Below are positions 60,336 through 64,000 of a stretch of DNA of 64,000 nucleotides, piece after piece (the first letter of the stretch is position 1; each line of letters starts with the position of its first letter). The DNA comes from Penelope pileata (Eukaryota; Chordata; Aves; Galliformes; Cracidae). The stretch spans positions 204,452 through 268,451 of the forward strand of contig WBMW01001607.1 of the NCBI GenBank assembly GCA_013396635.1, written 5' to 3'. The position numbers and the translations under genes are program-made. The notes beneath the pieces are model-generated. The model saw nothing but the letters and a program-made list of their open reading frames with translations, searched no databases and was not told where the DNA came from.

Positions 60336-61418
60336 AAGAAGGAGACAAAATAATTAAACAGTGAAAGTGTTGAAAAGAACAAAGGGAGATGAATTTAAAA
60401 AAGGAAACAAAAGATACTCAATGGATAAGCTGGAATAATATTAGACAGGGAAAGTTTAGTTCATTACTGTTCAAAATACAGAAAAATATTCTTGTGGTCA
60501 CTGTGGGAATCATTTAGTCAGAAAACAGAAATAATGTTCCTTAACTGGTAATCAAAAATCAAGACTGCAAAACAGTCAGTGTACAAGCATGACCCACAGA
60601 AAGCCCAGGTAGATGCTCTGAAAAGAAAACTTTAACATATGAATGTTCACAGACATGTAACAGCTAGATTTACAGATGAAATACACACAAGTTGCTTTCA
60701 AGTAACATATTACAATGAACTTACATTTCTGATTAACTCTGGGATGCAAGACAGCTTTGAAAATTAATGTATTTAGGTTAATCTAGTTACTTACAGCACC
60801 AATGTTTTATTAAATATCCTGTTGAGTTTACAGTAATAAAACATATTATGCAGTTCACCATTTATTTAGAAAACAAACAAAAAGCCTACATAGCATAAAT
60901 GGTTTTGCCTTTTTCCAATGCATGAGAAGTTTCATAGACAGAAATTCAAACTGACTATCCACTGGATCCAGAACAAAAAAAATTTTCTTTGTAACTTTAG
61001 AAGAAAGTTTTCAGAAGACCACTGTCTGGTTACTTCCAGAGTTGAAATCTAAGCAGAGTAATACTGAATGTGAGATTAACTCACGTAAGCCTATTCAACA
61101 TCTTCTAACGAACACAGAATAAAGAAGATGGAGGAAGAAAAGTGCTTTGTACAGGTAACTCTTCCCACCTCTTCAAATACACTTTTAAGAAAATAAAATA
61201 ATCCACTCAAAGTAGTAAGGCTGTATAAACCTAAATAATCAAAAGGTGAGCAAACTGAATTACACCACACACTTTTGACAAGGATGTCAAAAAGAAAAGA
61301 GGATACCATGCTTCCAACAGAAGCAAGCAATTTGGGATAAGTTTTAGCTTGTTTTGGAAATATTTGCCATTAACCAGTACACTTAAACCACCCTGTTTGG
61401 GAAAAACACAAACAAAAT

Positions 61419-61744
61419 TGCTTCAAACAAGTTCTTAGCAATCCCAGGTAAAGTATTAGAGTATTTAACAATAGATATATACAAAAAGTTCAAACTCATG
61501 CAATGGCTGATGGTGATCTCCAACCCAAGCAGAGCCCCTTCAGCACGTTGCAAATCTTAGAGAAATATGCTCTCCTCCACTGCTGGCCTTTAAATGAGCC
61601 CAGAGCAGCCCCGCCCTGGGTCCACCCTTTCTATCACATGGGGAGCACAGGTGCAATTAATCTGCCTGTGCTCCCCAGGCCAGCCACACCCCTTCACCAG
61701 GCACTCAGTCATAAGTTCAGATCCTGATCAACAGTTTCCCTACA
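61419..61744 (-). mobile_element. Diverged LTR, third family
   Basis: The second copy of the family seen at 56109-56455, in the same orientation. On the minus strand it begins TGTAGGGAAACTGTTGATCA and continues GGATCTGAAC. A minus-strand CATTTAAAGGCC lies at TATA position near 61590-61600, and GC-rich 'gagcagccccgccctgggtc' lies upstream of it. The left end is ragged and no target-site duplication was found. Diverged from the other copy by many substitutions and small indels. Confidence 0.62.
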
Positions 61745-62963
61745 CATCCTTATAATGAATAGTTGATGGCATACAAATGGAGATAGATTGGTAAAATCAG
61801 AACTAAAACATCTATCGCGTTTTGTCCTCTTTTGAAAAGAGGATAGTGAATTTACTTTTGATAAAATTGTGAATGTAATATTCTCCTAAAGCATCGTGGA
61901 GAATTCAAAAGAAACTGTTTCTGATCCAATTCAATACCCTCTGTTCATAAATATCTTATTGTAAAATTATAATATTAACCATTAAAAACCATTACTCAGC
62001 AGAAGGTTAATACCTTCTTTTCATTGGCATTTCTGAATTTAATTGTGAACTAGAAGTCTTATTAGGTACACCCAGCAGTAAACTGATAATACCAACTACA
62101 TGTTCAACAGATGTCTATAACTAGAAGCATAAAATTTTAATAGTCCGTTTCTTCAGTATTTAAGGACTATATTGTTATCAACATATTTTTCATAAGGGAA
62201 GTTATGCACTTCTGTCAGTTATATTTATTACACTAAGGAACATTTTAATATAATAATGCAGATGTCTCTATCCCATAAACCCCAATGGTACTTAAAGCTA
62301 CGATTTTATTACTTGTGCCCAGGGCCAAACAAAGCTATAAGCCTGCTACATTCTAATTCAAATACTGCTGCTAGGGTTTGCATTTTTATACCATAAATTA
62401 CAATACAATGCAATCAAATATGTGCAGAAATGGTAGTCATGGAAACAGTATTCTCAATTCACAAAATTTTAAGATAAATGAAAAAACTTTTTAATGAACA
62501 TTTATTTTTTACTCTGGAAAAACGTATTTCCTCTCAAAATGTATGTATATTAATATTGTTGCAGCAGTATAGGATATGAAATACCCTTGGATATGAAGTG
62601 CCACGCAAAGCTATTCGCACTATTTTGTTATACCACCTGCTCTGTTTTGACCACTTAAACCATCAGTTACATCAGCTTTGAGTTTCAAACAGACTCACAC
62701 TGACCAAGTGTTTCCTGCAGCAATGATACATCAAGACTCTGATTCCAAGACATTAAGTGCATCACAATTGACATCTATCATGCTATTATTTTGTTTAAAA
62801 CAAGAGCATACACAGCATTCCAAAAGCCCAGCTAACAAAAAGAATCACAAAAACAGGAAACTCTAAGTAAATGCTGTTGCCTGAAGCTACAGAACTCTTT
62901 TTTGTTATGAAATCGTAACCAGTGGAATTCCAAGAGTATGACATTAAAGCATAAGAAGTTTTT
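61745..62963. other. Unique AT-rich sequence
   Basis: No gene or repeat recognised. Confidence 0.6.
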
Positions 62964-62968
62964 ACATC

Positions 62969-63482
62969 TGTCTTAGTTTCTAACTGAAACTTTCTCTCAG
63001 TGTCTGCTACAAAGCTGTGTTTTGGTTCTAGAAAGAAAACATGGCTGATAACGCCCGGCAGCACTGAAGAGAACCAAGGACATTTGTATGTCTCTGTCAG
63101 GAGAGTGAAGAGGCTGGGGGGGCCGCAGGGAGGTGACAAGAATAGGGCAGCTGACCCAAACTGACCAAAGGGATATTCCATACCATATGACATCATGTAA
63201 TATAAGGAAGGGAAGTGAGCGGGGAGGGCCCGTTTGCTTGGGGATTGGCTGAGCATCGGTCGCAGTCGGTGAGCGATTGCTTTGTACAATCACTTGTTTT
63301 GTATATAATTATCATTACTGATATTTTACTCTATTTTCCTCTTTCTGTTAGTAAATAGTTTTTATCTCAACCCACGAGTTCTACCTTATTTCTCCACTCT
63401 CTCCCCCATCCCAGCTGGGAGGAGGGGAGGGTGAGCGAAAGGCTGTGTGGGGTTTCCAGGCCTGCCTGCTGAAACCAGAACA
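62969..63482 (+). mobile_element. Solo LTR of an avian ERV (TGTTGTGG family, sense copy)
   Basis: Starts TGTCTTAGTTTC and ends TGCTGAAACCAGAACA. The 5 bp before (ACATC, 62964-62968) and after (63483-63487) are identical, a perfect target-site duplication. A TATA-like ATATAAGG at 63201-63208 follows 'ccatatgacatcatg', and a T-rich region with 'aacccacgagttctacctta' lies downstream, as in related LTRs. It shares its 5' end with the minus-strand copy at 24708-25254, so the two are the same subfamily in opposite orientation. No viral internal region is present. The 164-codon frame on the opposite strand is antisense to the LTR and not a gene. Confidence 0.93.
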
Positions 63483-63487
63483 ACATC

Positions 63488-64000
63488 TAACAAGAGCTTG
63501 TATTTTTTCTTGAAAGTCCAATTTAAGATGTGTAGTATTTGGTAATGCTAACAAAAATACAACTTTCTTACTAATACTTTCTTCCTAGACTTATGTTGGC
63601 AGTAGTTTTTAAGTCATTTGAATACACTTTTAAACAATCATCTATCCTGTTGAAGCACAAGCAATAACGACCAGGTTGGGCTTTCCTGCATTTGGTGCTA
63701 TACAGACACATACTAAATGGCAGTATGGGACACATCAGGTCTTCTAAAATTGTATGTGCATGTAAGCATGTGTGCATAAATAAACACTTGACTTGAATTT
63801 TACAGTCCTACTCTACTTTTCCATGCTTTTAGAGATATTGGTTGTTCTTTAAGCCACCAAGAGGCCCAGACTTCTTTATAAACCCTCTTGCTCATGTTTG
63901 CAGTCATGGGGTGGGAGGTGCAGAAGAATACACAAAATAAGAAAGAAGTTTGAAAGGGACAAATACGCCTCAGAGTACATTCCAAAAAAGAGTTTTAACA
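63488..64000. other. Unique sequence to window end
   Basis: No gene or repeat recognised. Confidence 0.55.

Larger units (their letters stand above)
56456..61418. other. Unique AT-rich block with candidate exon and hairpins
   Basis: Nearly 5 kb lacking recognised interspersed repeats. Contents are an 18-base T run (56485-56502), a 19-base A run (56726-56744), a weak exon candidate (57585-57719), a short perfect palindrome (58189-58210) and a miRNA-precursor-like hairpin (60256-60335). No retroviral coding remnant is visible, so the flanking third-family LTRs are unlikely to be the two ends of one provirus. Confidence 0.6.

Noticed and set aside
56109..61744. A single 5.6-kb provirus bounded by the two third-family LTRs
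   Set aside because: The LTRs are strongly diverged, no primer-binding site or polypurine tract adjoins them, and no gag, pol or env remnant is visible between them.
62795..63289. 164-codon minus-strand frame
   Set aside because: It runs antisense across the solo LTR at 62969-63482 and has no recognisable domain.
1..64000. CRISPR arrays, operons, bacterial-type promoters or mobile islands
   Set aside because: The DNA is vertebrate nuclear sequence; no regularly spaced direct repeats or compact gene arrangement is present.

Overview
This window is vertebrate nuclear DNA, almost certainly from a bird. It carries many fragments of the CR1 non-LTR retrotransposon with the avian 3' signature (a TCATAGAATCATAGAAT-type end on minus copies, ATTCTRTG repeats on plus copies), solo LTRs of avian endogenous retrovirus (ERV) families, and two pieces that look like the mariner element Galluhop, which points to the Galliformes. 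The species call is inference from repeat content only. No conserved protein-coding gene, rRNA or tRNA was recognised. The sequence between repeats is AT-rich with only short random-looking reading frames, so the window is a gene desert or the inside of a very long intron.

Layout. 1-5944 unique; 5945-6417 solo LTR; 6533-6670 CR1 tail; 6671-9257 unique; 9258-10253 second-family LTR; 10419-11190 CR1; 11191-22262 a long unique stretch with a compound tetranucleotide microsatellite and two conserved-element candidates; 22263-23180 CR1; 24708-25254 solo LTR; 28848-29842 CR1 with a single N where about 480 bp of the element is missing; 29843-37514 unique; 37515-39672 a three-level nest (CR1 inside an LTR inside another LTR); 40770-41010 Galluhop; 41011-45859 unique with a strong hairpin at 42589-42670; 45860-46600 old CR1; 47150-48440 CR1 inside CR1 with a 178-base assembly gap; 50522-51010 very old CR1; 51304-52063 second-family LTR; 52636-52825 CR1 tail; 54800-55236 Galluhop; 55282-56052 old CR1; 56109-56455 and 61419-61744 third-family LTRs; 56456-61418 unique with a candidate exon and a miRNA-precursor-like hairpin; 62969-63482 solo LTR.

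The firmest observations are structural. Four solo LTRs have perfect 5-bp target-site duplications (GAAGA, CATGT, GCTGA, ACATC). The nest at 37515-39672 gives a readable order of insertion. Two hairpins (60256-60335 and 42589-42670) are much stronger than AT-rich background would suggest and neither lies in a recognised repeat. A 135-bp open segment with plausible splice sites (57585-57719) is the only exon-like candidate and is weak. I did not find a convincing new biological system; the hairpins are the best leads.
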